Shown here piece after piece: positions 1 to 5,809 of a DNA stretch of 6,869 nt. The notes under the pieces are model-generated. The model was given only the letters and a program-made list of their open reading frames with translations. It made no database searches and was not told the origin of the DNA. Within the stretch, counting starts at the first letter, position 1, and every line of letters starts with the position of its first letter. The position numbers were made by a program, and so were the translations under genes. This stretch comes from Thermoflexales bacterium (lineage in GTDB: Bacteria > Chloroflexota > Anaerolineae > B4-G1 > SLSP01), in the NCBI GenBank assembly GCA_015486785.1, contig WFQZ01000344.1, positions 1 through 6,869 of the forward strand, given 5' to 3'.

Positions 1-1
1 C

Positions 2-3000
2 ACCTACACCCACTACCTGACCAACACCGGCAACTACACCGACACCTTCAACCTCGTCTTCCACAGCAGCCAAGGCTGGGGCAGCTTGCTGGATAGCGGC
101 CCCATCACGCTGGGAGCAGGACTCACAGCGACGGTGCGGGTGCGCGTGGCCGTCCCCGCCGACGGCAGCGGCCTGAGTGATAGCTCCGTCGTCACCGCCA
201 CTTCAACCGGCGGCGCGGGGCCGGTGACGGTGCTTGACATCACCTCCGCCTTCCAGCCCGGCATCCAGCTCGCCCCCGACCACAACCAGACCATCTCGCA
301 AGATACGGTCGTCACCTACACGCAAACACTCACCAACACCGGCAACGCCACCGACACTTTCCACCTGACCTTCAGCAGCAGTGCCGGATGGGGCACGCTG
401 TTGGATGGCGGCCCCTTCGTGATGGCCTCCGGCGCGATCACCACCGTGCGCGTGCGCGTCGTCGTCCCGCCGGGCGCGGGCGGATTGCAGGATACCAGCC
501 TCATCACCGCCACCTCGGATGGCGGCGCGGGGCCGGAGACCGTCACCGATACAACCGGCGTCTTTGAGCCAGGAATCGCCTTCGCGCCGGACTACGCCCA
601 ACACGTCCCCGCCGGAGCATCCATCACCTACACCCACTACCTGACCAACACCGGCGCGACCCCCGACGTTTACGAGGTGGGGCTGGCCTCCAGCAGCCAA
701 GGATGGGCTACCTTACTCACCGCCTCCCCCATCACCTTGAGCCTGAACGAGAGCGCGACGGTGCAAGTGCGCGTGGACGTCCCGCTGGGGAGCGGCGGCC
801 TCGTTGAAACATCCGTCATCACCGCCGCCTCCAGGAACGGGGAACTGAGCCACCTCTCCGCCACCGTCACCGATACCACCACCGCCATCCGCGTCTACGG
901 CATGACCTTCACGCCCAGCTACACGCAGAGCGTCGTCCCGGAGCAGGCGATCACCTACACCCACTGGCTGACCAACACCGGCAACGGCACGGACACTTTC
1001 AACTTGAGCTTCAGCACGCCGCATTGCTGGGCAACGTTGCTGGATAGCGGCCCGTTCACCCTCAACGCCGGAGAAGGCATCACCGTGCGCGTGCGGGCCA
1101 AACCGCCCGCCGGCTCCGGCGGCCAGCAGGATGAGGGCGTCATCAAGGCTACCTCCACCCTCTCCCCCGCCCTCTCGCGGACGGTCACCGATACAACGAT
1201 CAGCTACTACATCCCCGGCGTGGTGCTCACACACAACATCACGTTCGACGCGCCCGCCGGCGCGCTCGTCACCTACACCCACTGGCTGACCAACACCGGC
1301 AACGGCACGGATCAGTTTGACCTGACCTTCAACAGCAGTTTGGGATGGTCAACGCTGGCCGATGCCGGGCCGTTCACCTTAGGCGCGGGGCAAGGCATCA
1401 CCGTGCGCGTGCAAGTCAACGTGTCCAACGGCGGCGGCGGAATGACCGACACCGCCCGCTTGACGGCGACCGCGCGTACCGGCGGCGTCTCGGCGGCGAT
1501 CACCGACCGCACCCACGTGAACCAAGTCGCCGGAGTGCATATCACCCCGGCAAGTGCCTCCGCGACCGTGCTGCCGGGGCACGACTATCACTTTGTCCAC
1601 TACCTACGCAACAGCGGCAACGGGACAGACACCTTTGATGCGAGCGTGAGCAGCTCCCTCGGTTGGGCCACGCTGGAAACATCCACCCCGCTCACCGTCG
1701 CCGCCGGCATCTCGGTGCCGCTGAACATCCTGGTTCACGTGCCGACCGGCGTCATCAGCGGAGCACAGACCAACGTCACCACGCTCACCGTCACCTCCCG
1801 CCTCAATTCCGCCGTCAACGATACGGCCCACAACACAACCACCGTCGGCTTCGCGCCGGGCGTCTCCCTCAGCCCCGATCACATGATGACCGGAGCGCAG
1901 GCCGGACAAACGTACAATTACACCCACACCTTGCGCAACCTGGGCAACTACACCGACACCTTCACCGTCACCACGCACAGCAGCAACGGTTGGAGCAGCC
2001 TGCTGACGCCCGCTTCGGTGGAGCTGGCCGGCGGAGCGCAGACAACCGTACAGGTTCAAGTGGCCGTGCCCGCCAACGGCAGCGGCAAGTTTGATACCAC
2101 CGTCGTCACCGCCACCTCCCAAGGCGGCGCGGGGCCGGTCACGGTGCAAGATGCCACGGCGGTCTTCACCCCCGGCGTGACCTTCACGGCGGACGGTGCG
2201 CAATCCGCGCTCCCCGGCCAAGCGATCATCTACACACACACGCTGACCAACACCGGCACGTCCACCGATACGATCCATCTATCGCTCAACAGCAGCCAGG
2301 GATGGGTCACCTTGCTTGACTCCGGGCCCTTCGTGATGGCCTCCGGCGCGATCACCACCGTGCGCGTGCGGATCAACGTGCCCACCGGATCGGGCGGTCT
2401 GGCCGACACCACCATCATCACCGCCACCTCGCTGGCGGGCGGCGGGCCATCCGCCGCCGTCACCGACCACACCTCCGTAACCTACGCCGCCGGAGTGGAC
2501 ATCGCTCCGGATCACGCCAGCACCATCCAGGCCGGCAGCGCGATTGTCTACACACACCAGTTGACCAACACCGGCAACGGCACCGCCGTCTTCTCCTGTA
2601 CCCTCACCAGCGATCAGGGCTGGAGCACCCTGCTGGATCACGGCCCTTACACCTTGACCGCCGGCACGGCCACGGAAGTGCGCGTCCAAGTAACCGTACC
2701 GGCTTCGGCCACCGTCGCCGCCCAAGACCACACGACCATCACCGCCTTCACCGACGGCGCGAGTGATTCCGCCTCCGACACCACCACCGTTTTGTGTACC
2801 TCGTTATCCGGAGCCTCCATCACCCTCTCGCCGACCATCGCCTTGCCCAACCAAGCGATTGACTTCAGCGGATCGGTGCTCGTCGGAAGCCGTCCGCTCA
2901 CCTACACGTGGAGCTTCGGCGATGGCAGCTTCTCCGCCGGGCAAAACGTGACCCACGCCTACACCGCCGAGGGGAGCTTCACCGTCGTGATGTCCGTCAC

Positions 3001-3679
3001 CAACTCGTGCTCCGGCCCGATCACGGCCACGCGCTCCGTCATCGTGCGGGCCGACCCGGACATCACCCTCTCCCCGTCCGCGCTGACGGCGATGCTTTCC
3101 GCCGGAGAAACGATCACCCGCACCCTGATCATCGGCAACGAGGGACACGACACCTTGAATTGGAGCGTGACCGAATCACCGGCGGCGGCTTGGCTGATAG
3201 AATCCCCGGCCGGCGGAGCGACCGAGCCAACGCACCACGCGCTCGTCTCCGTGGCCTTCGCTGCGAGCGGCCTGGCAAACGGCACCTATCACACCGACTT
3301 GCGCGTCGCCAGCGACGATCCGGACGAACCCTTGCTCATTGTGCCCGTCACGCTGACCGTCTCGGCGGCAGCCTGCGAGCCGGCCGGCAGCGTGGGCTTC
3401 GTCTACGCGCCGCTTGCTCCGCAAGCCGGGCAGACCGTGGCCTTCACCGGCACCGTCGGCGCGGGGAGCACGCCGCTCACCTACACGTGGAACTTCGGCG
3501 ATGGTCACACCGCCACCGGCAGCACGACCACGCACAGCTACAGCGCGGCGGACACCTACGGCGTGACCCTCACCGTGTCCAACGACTGCGGCGCACCGGC
3601 GCACACCACGCACAGCATCACCGTGACCGGGAAACCGGTCTACAAACTCTACCTGCCGCTCATCGTGCGCAACTTCTGA
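2..3679 (+). CDS. Giant repeat-containing surface/secreted protein, 5'-truncated (nine ~105-aa repeats, PKD, Ig-like, PKD, YLPLIV tail)
   Basis: The frame is open from base 2 to a TGA at 3677-3679, giving 1225 codons. The start lies upstream, and a TTG at 86 is internal to a repeat unit, not a start. Residues are numbered from base 2. Residues 1 to about 935 are nine tandem units with the pattern YTHxLTNTGNxTDTF, SSxGWxTLLDxGP, TVRVRVxVP, TATS, TVTDTT and PGVxxxPD. Residues about 936-1016 are a PKD domain (LTYTWSFGDG core) and about 1017-1121 an Ig-like, BACON-type beta-sandwich (NEGHDTLNWSV). Residues about 1125-1209 are a second PKD (LTYTWNFGDG), followed by a KLYLPLIVRNF tail. No catalytic motif is visible. 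The units resemble the beta-sandwich repeats (NEW3- or DUF11-like) of bacterial surface proteins. By inference this is a stalk, adhesin or scaffold outside the cell; its ligand is unknown. It is very Thr-rich and Cys-poor. The coding call is near certain; the function is not known. Confidence 0.93.
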   Translation, partial: TYTHYLTNTGNYTDTFNLVFHSSQGWGSLLDSGPITLGAGLTATVRVRVAVPADGSGLSDSSVVTATSTGGAGPVTVLDITSAFQPGIQLAPDHNQTISQDTVVTYTQTLTNTGNATDTFHLTFSSSAGWGTLLDGGPFVMASGAITTVRVRVVVPPGAGGLQDTSLITATSDGGAGPETVTDTTGVFEPGIAFAPDYAQHVPAGASITYTHYLTNTGATPDVYEVGLASSSQGWATLLTASPITLSLNESATVQVRVDVPLGSGGLVETSVITAASRNGELSHLSATVTDTTTAIRVYGMTFTPSYTQSVVPEQAITYTHWLTNTGNGTDTFNLSFSTPHCWATLLDSGPFTLNAGEGITVRVRAKPPAGSGGQQDEGVIKATSTLSPALSRTVTDTTISYYIPGVVLTHNITFDAPAGALVTYTHWLTNTGNGTDQFDLTFNSSLGWSTLADAGPFTLGAGQGITVRVQVNVSNGGGGMTDTARLTATARTGGVSAAITDRTHVNQVAGVHITPASASATVLPGHDYHFVHYLRNSGNGTDTFDASVSSSLGWATLETSTPLTVAAGISVPLNILVHVPTGVISGAQTNVTTLTVTSRLNSAVNDTAHNTTTVGFAPGVSLSPDHMMTGAQAGQTYNYTHTLRNLGNYTDTFTVTTHSSNGWSSLLTPASVELAGGAQTTVQVQVAVPANGSGKFDTTVVTATSQGGAGPVTVQDATAVFTPGVTFTADGAQSALPGQAIIYTHTLTNTGTSTDTIHLSLNSSQGWVTLLDSGPFVMASGAITTVRVRINVPTGSGGLADTTIITATSLAGGGPSAAVTDHTSVTYAAGVDIAPDHASTIQAGSAIVYTHQLTNTGNGTAVFSCTLTSDQGWSTLLDHGPYTLTAGTATEVRVQVTVPASATVAAQDHTTITAFTDGASDSASDTTTVLCTSLSGASITLSPTIALPNQAIDFSGSVLVGSRPLTYTWSFGDGSFSAGQNVTHAYTAEGSFTVVMSVTNSCSGPITATRSVIVRADPDITLSPSALTAMLSAGETITRTLIIGNEGHDTLNWSVTESPAAAWLIESPAGGATEPTHHALVSVAFAASGLANGTYHTDLRVASDDPDEPLLIVPVTLTVSAAACEPAGSVGFVYAPLAPQAGQTVAFTGTVGAGSTPLTYTWNFGDGHTATGSTTTHSYSAADTYGVTLTVSNDCGAPAHTTHSITVTGKPVYKLYLPLIVRNF
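413..456 (+). repeat. 44-bp exact repeat, copy 1 (unit 2)
   Basis: This stretch, encoding PFVMASGAITTVRVR, is identical base for base to 2327-2370, 1914 bp downstream in unit 8. The match stops at both ends within the units. Identity at third codon positions as well as in the protein points to recent duplication or gene conversion between non-adjacent units. Confidence 0.9.
625..655 (+). repeat. 31-bp exact match to the window start (unit 3 and unit 1)
   Basis: These 31 bases are identical to positions 1-31 and encode the start of the repeat motif, TYTHYLTNTG. The match in unit 1 may run further left, beyond the window, so its full length is unknown. Confidence 0.85.
951..993 (+). repeat. 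43-bp exact repeat, copy 1 (unit 4)
   Basis: This stretch encodes TYTHWLTNTGNGTD and is identical to 1269-1311, which lies 318 bp (one unit) downstream. The identity includes all synonymous positions. It fits unequal crossing-over or gene conversion between the neighbouring units 4 and 5. Confidence 0.9.
1269..1311 (+). repeat. 43-bp exact repeat, copy 2 (unit 5)
   Basis: This is the second copy of the 43-bp identity with 951-993. Outside the match the two units diverge quickly (TFNLSF in unit 4, QFDLTF in unit 5). Confidence 0.9.
2327..2370 (+). repeat. 44-bp exact repeat, copy 2 (unit 8)
   Basis: This is the second copy of the 44-bp identity with 413-456, in the same structural place in unit 8. 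The flanking sequence differs (RINVPTGSGG here, RVVVPPGAGG in unit 2), so only a patch of the unit is shared. Confidence 0.9.
2807..3049 (+). other. PKD domain 1 of the repeat protein
   Basis: This PKD-type beta-sandwich has the LTYTWSFGDGSFSAGQNVTH core followed by AYTAEGSFTVVMSVTN. A Cys at codon 2795-2797, just before the domain, and one in VTNSC at 3008-3010 are 71 residues apart and probably form a disulfide, as in the second PKD domain of this protein. PKD domains are usually non-catalytic spacers or binding modules in extracellular proteins. Confidence 0.85.
3050..3364 (+). other. Ig-like (BACON-type) beta-sandwich domain
   Basis: About 105 residues lie between the two PKD domains. 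The segment starts with DITLSPSALTAMLSAGETITRT, continues with GNEGHDTLNWSVTE and AAWLIESPAGG, and ends with NGTYHTDLRVASDDPDEPLLIVPVTLTV. This order (a stretch of S/T, 'N-x-G...L-x-W', then 'G-x-Y...L-x-V-x-S-x-D-P') is typical of BACON or related Ig-like domains seen in secreted bacterial proteins. The subfamily is not certain. Confidence 0.7.
3374..3628 (+). other. PKD domain 2 of the repeat protein
   Basis: The core is LTYTWNFGDGHTATGSTTTHSYSAADTYGVTLTVSNDC. Two Cys residues (codons 3374-3376 and 3587-3589) flank it 71 residues apart, exactly as in the first PKD domain. At the DNA level the core (3477-3504) differs in only a base or two from the same region of PKD 1 (2898-2925) and of the protease PKD (5598-5625). 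Confidence 0.87.
3632..3676 (+). other. C-terminal YLPLIV tail of the repeat protein (possible sorting/anchoring signal)
   Basis: The last 15 residues, KPVYKLYLPLIVRNF, follow the final PKD domain directly. They form a short hydrophobic stretch with a basic residue near the end. The protease downstream ends in almost the same way (RRVYLPLIVVER). From memory, similar YLPLxxR endings recur on many secreted Chloroflexota proteins. A role in sorting or anchoring is inference. Confidence 0.6.
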
Positions 3680-3697
3680 ACTTCTGACGTTCTTCCT

Positions 3698-3724
3698 GGG
3701 GGCGGTGGCTGCTGCACCGCCCCC
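3698..3724 (+). terminator. Perfect 10-bp GC-rich hairpin between the two forward genes
   Basis: GGGGGCGGTG (3698-3707) pairs fully with CACCGCCCCC (3715-3724) around a 7-base loop. It lies 18 bases after the stop of the repeat protein and 24 bases before the protease start. The bases after it (ATTCTGCAC) are not a T-run, so it is not a textbook rho-independent terminator. It may still end or slow transcription, or shield the upstream mRNA 3' end and set different expression of the two genes. Confidence 0.6.
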
Positions 3725-3735
3725 ATTCTGCACTC

Positions 3736-3741
3736 AAGGAG
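3736..3741 (+). promoter_or_regulatory. Shine-Dalgarno sequence of the protease gene
   Basis: AAGGAG lies 7 bases before the ATG at 3749. This supports that start, as does the signal peptide that follows at once. It also partly follows the hairpin, so folding upstream should not cover the ribosome site. Confidence 0.85.
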
Positions 3742-3748
3742 CCGATCA

Positions 3749-5806
3749 ATGCACAGAAGCAAACTGTTGGGAATCGTGATCCTCGTAATGGGGCTGTTCG
3801 TGAGCCGCCCGGCCCGTGGCGCAATGCCCTCCGCTCAGCCGGAGCCGCCGCCGAAGGTCTCGGCGGCAGTGTGGAAGGCCACGGCAGAGGGCGGCACCGT
3901 GGAAACGCTGGTGCTGCTGCGCCCGCAAGCCAACATCCACGCCGCCGATGCGCTGCCCACCAGGGCGGAACGGGCGGCCTTCGTGCGGGACGCGCTCTTG
4001 GATGTGGCGCAGCGTTCACAAGCCCCGCTGCGGGCCTGGCTCGATGCGCGGCAAGTGCGCTATCGCGCCTTCTACATCGTGAACATGCTCTTGGTGAAGG
4101 CCGACCGCCCCACCTTGCTCGCCTTGGCCGCGCGGCCCGAAGTGGCACACCTGGCCCCCGATCCATGGGTTCACCTGCCGCCGGAAAAATCCGTGCCGCT
4201 CTGGGAAATGCACACGCCCGCGTCAATCCCGTGGGGCGTACAGCAGATCGGCGCGCCGCAAGTGTGGGCGTGGGGCTACACCGGCCAAGGGGTCGTCGTG
4301 GCGGGACAGGATACCGGCTACCAATGGGATCATCCCGCGCTGATCGGCCACTATCGCGGCTGGGACGGCACGCAGGCAGACCACGATTACAATTGGCACG
4401 ACGCGATCCACGAAAACAACCCTCACACCGGCGACGGGAATCCGTGCGGCTTCAATAGCCCGGAGCCGTGCGACGACTACGGCCACGGGACGCACACGAT
4501 GGGCACGATGGTAGGCGATGACGGCGCAGGGCATCAAGTCGGCGTGGCCCCCGGAGCCACCTGGATCGGCTGCCGCAATATGGAATCCGGCTGGGGCAAA
4601 CCGTCCACCTACGCCGAATGTTTCGAGTTCTTCCTCGCGCCTTATCCGGTGAACGGGACACCTCAGCAAGGCGATCCCACCCGTGCGCCGGACGTGATCG
4701 GCAACTCCTGGAGCTGTCCGCCGGATGAGGGCTGCGACGCGACGAACATCGCCATGCTCAAGCAAGTGGTGGAAAACGTCCGCGCGGCGGGGATTATGGT
4801 AGTGGCAGCGGCGACGAACTCCGGCCCCGGATGCAGCACCATCACCGATCCGCCGGCGATCTTCGACGCCACCTACACAGTCGGCGCAACCGACAGCAAC
4901 GACGACATCGCCGGATTCAGCAGCCGTGGCCCGGTGACGCAGGATGGCCGCACGCTGACCAAGCCGGACATTTCCGCGCCGGGCACGAGCGTGTATTCCT
5001 GCGTGCCGGGGAACGGATACGGCTACAAACAGGGCACCTCAATGGCCACGCCGCACATCGTGGGCGCGATTGCGCTGCTGTGGTCGGCTGAGCCGTCGCT
5101 CAAGGGCGCGATCACCGCGACCGAGACGATCCTCAACAACACGGCGAAGCACATCAGCTCCGAAGACTGTCTTTCCCACGGCGTGCCCAACAACGTGTAC
5201 GGCTGGGGGCGGGTGGACGCGGCTGCCGCCGTCGACGCCGTGCTGCCGGCGGAGGGGATTTTGCGTGGGCAGATTCGTGATCCGCAGGCGCGGCCTCTGT
5301 CCGGGGCGAACGTCACCACGACGGACGGCAGCACTTTTGTGGGCACGATCAGCGACGCGCAGGGCAACTATCGCTTGCCGTTGGCGGAAGGGACATACAC
5401 GGTCACGGTGACGCGATACGGATACCTTTCGGCGACGGTCGGCGCGGTGAGCGTGCTCCGCCGGGTGACCACCACGCTCAACATCACCTTGACCCCGCCG
5501 TGTGTGCCGGTCGCCGGGGTGACTTTTTCAACGACGGCGGCATTCTACAACCATCCGGTTACCCTCACCGCCGCGATCACGGCGGGCACGCCGCCTATCA
5601 CCTACACGTGGACTTTCGGCGATGGCTCGCCGCCGGCTGTGGGGCAGACGGTGCAGCACACATTCCCCGCCTCCTCCATCACGCTGCTGCTGCCTTACAC
5701 AGTCACGGTGACCGCACGCAACGCTTGCGGCGTTGATGCGGCCACCGGTTGGGTGTATCCCGCCTGGCGGCGGGTGTATCTGCCGTTGATCGTGGTTGAA
5801 AGGTAA
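3749..5806 (+). CDS. Secreted subtilisin-family (S8, bacillopeptidase F-like) serine protease with regulatory-like and PKD domains
   Basis: This complete 685-residue extracellular endopeptidase starts at ATG 3749, fixed by AAGGAG 7 bases upstream and a signal peptide (HRSK, then the hydrophobic stretch 6-18; cleavage probably near residues 24-29). Residues about 50-140 look like an I9-type inhibitor propeptide. The catalytic domain spans about 163-495: Asp188 in GQDTGYQWDHPAL, His246 in YGHGTHTMGT, Asn357 (oxyanion) in AATNSG and Ser431 in GTSMATPHIVGA, all present. The motifs HYRGWDG, YNWHDAI and FEFFLAPYPVNGTPQQGDP fit the bacillopeptidase F-like branch. Nine Cys in the catalytic domain suggest disulfides. 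Residues about 502-582 resemble a carboxypeptidase-regulatory-like domain (GQIRDPQARPLSGANV, DAQGNYRLPLAEGTYTVTV). Residues about 587-657 are PKD (ITYTWTFGDG) flanked by Cys585 and Cys660, and the tail is RRVYLPLIVVER. The substrate is unknown; surface-protein processing or peptide scavenging are both plausible. Confidence 0.96.
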   Translation: MHRSKLLGIVILVMGLFVSRPARGAMPSAQPEPPPKVSAAVWKATAEGGTVETLVLLRPQANIHAADALPTRAERAAFVRDALLDVAQRSQAPLRAWLDARQVRYRAFYIVNMLLVKADRPTLLALAARPEVAHLAPDPWVHLPPEKSVPLWEMHTPASIPWGVQQIGAPQVWAWGYTGQGVVVAGQDTGYQWDHPALIGHYRGWDGTQADHDYNWHDAIHENNPHTGDGNPCGFNSPEPCDDYGHGTHTMGTMVGDDGAGHQVGVAPGATWIGCRNMESGWGKPSTYAECFEFFLAPYPVNGTPQQGDPTRAPDVIGNSWSCPPDEGCDATNIAMLKQVVENVRAAGIMVVAAATNSGPGCSTITDPPAIFDATYTVGATDSNDDIAGFSSRGPVTQDGRTLTKPDISAPGTSVYSCVPGNGYGYKQGTSMATPHIVGAIALLWSAEPSLKGAITATETILNNTAKHISSEDCLSHGVPNNVYGWGRVDAAAAVDAVLPAEGILRGQIRDPQARPLSGANVTTTDGSTFVGTISDAQGNYRLPLAEGTYTVTVTRYGYLSATVGAVSVLRRVTTTLNITLTPPCVPVAGVTFSTTAAFYNHPVTLTAAITAGTPPITYTWTFGDGSPPAVGQTVQHTFPASSITLLLPYTVTVTARNACGVDAATGWVYPAWRRVYLPLIVVER
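5252..5500 (+). other. Carboxypeptidase-regulatory-like domain of the protease
   Basis: Residues about 502-582 of the protease read as a short transthyretin-like beta-sandwich: a 'G-x-I-x-D-x-x-x-x-P-L-x-G-A-x-V' opening, then 'D-x-x-G-x-Y-x-L-x-L-x-x-G-x-Y-x-V-x-V' and 'GY'. This is the usual pattern of CarboxypepD_reg-like modules that follow secreted proteases. The role is probably in folding, surface contact or spacing. Confidence 0.8.
5507..5719 (+). other. PKD domain of the protease
   Basis: This covers residues about 587-657, with the ITYTWTFGDGSPPAVGQTVQH core. It is flanked by Cys585 (PPCVPVAG) and Cys660 (ARNACG), the same plan as both PKD domains of the upstream protein. The core DNA (5598-5625) matches theirs almost base for base. 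PKD domains next to proteases often help bind or loosen insoluble protein substrates; that role is inference here. Confidence 0.85.
5765..5803 (+). other. C-terminal YLPLIV tail of the protease
   Basis: The final residues, WRRVYLPLIVVER, match the tail of the upstream repeat protein (KLYLPLIVRNF): basic residues, aromatic, YLPLIV, then a charged end. It has no LPXTG-like motif, and the hydrophobic stretch is too short for an ordinary transmembrane helix. Confidence 0.6.
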
Positions 5807-5809
5807 CGG

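Larger units (their letters stand above)
2..2806 (+). repeat. Tandem protein-coding repeat array, nine units of about 312-327 bp
   Basis: The units within the large surface protein, by my boundaries, are 2-253 (cut by the window edge), 254-565, 566-895, 896-1213, 1214-1531, 1532-1855, 1856-2170, 2171-2491 and 2492-2806. The YTH anchor (YTQ in unit 2, FVH in unit 6) recurs at residues 2, 106, 210, 319, 425, 531, 640, 744 and 850 counted from base 2, so the spacing is 104-109 residues. Every unit keeps the Trp of the SSxGW motif, which probably sits in the core of a beta-sandwich. Units 3 and 6 are the most divergent: unit 3 has ATPDVYEV where others have TDTF, and unit 6 has FVHYLRNSGNGTDTF and lacks the LLDxGP motif. 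More units probably lie upstream. Confidence 0.92.

Noticed and set aside
86..88. TTG as a possible start of the repeat protein
   Set aside because: The frame is open upstream to the window edge and the preceding residues complete a normal repeat unit, so the gene starts outside the window.
1604..2278. Long antisense open frame (224 codons) and several others opposite the repeat protein
   Set aside because: They follow from the GC-rich, periodic coding strand, have Arg/Gly-rich low-complexity translations with no recognisable domain, and overlap a certain gene entirely.
2..2806. CRISPR or other DNA-level repeat array
   Set aside because: The periodicity is about 315 bp, sits in one continuous reading frame, and is conserved mainly as protein motifs.
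2908..3687. Forward open frame of 259 codons in a second frame over the PKD region
   Set aside because: It is an Arg-rich shadow of the real frame, whose domains and stop codon are clear.
3671..3687. Tandem 8-bp duplication AACTTCTG across the stop codon of the repeat protein
   Set aside because: It is too short to carry meaning and likely chance or a small slippage; it does not change the reading frame of the gene.
3660..4226. Minus-strand open frame of 188 codons over the start of the protease gene
   Set aside because: The translation is Arg/Ala/Pro-rich with no motif, and the plus-strand protease is well supported here.
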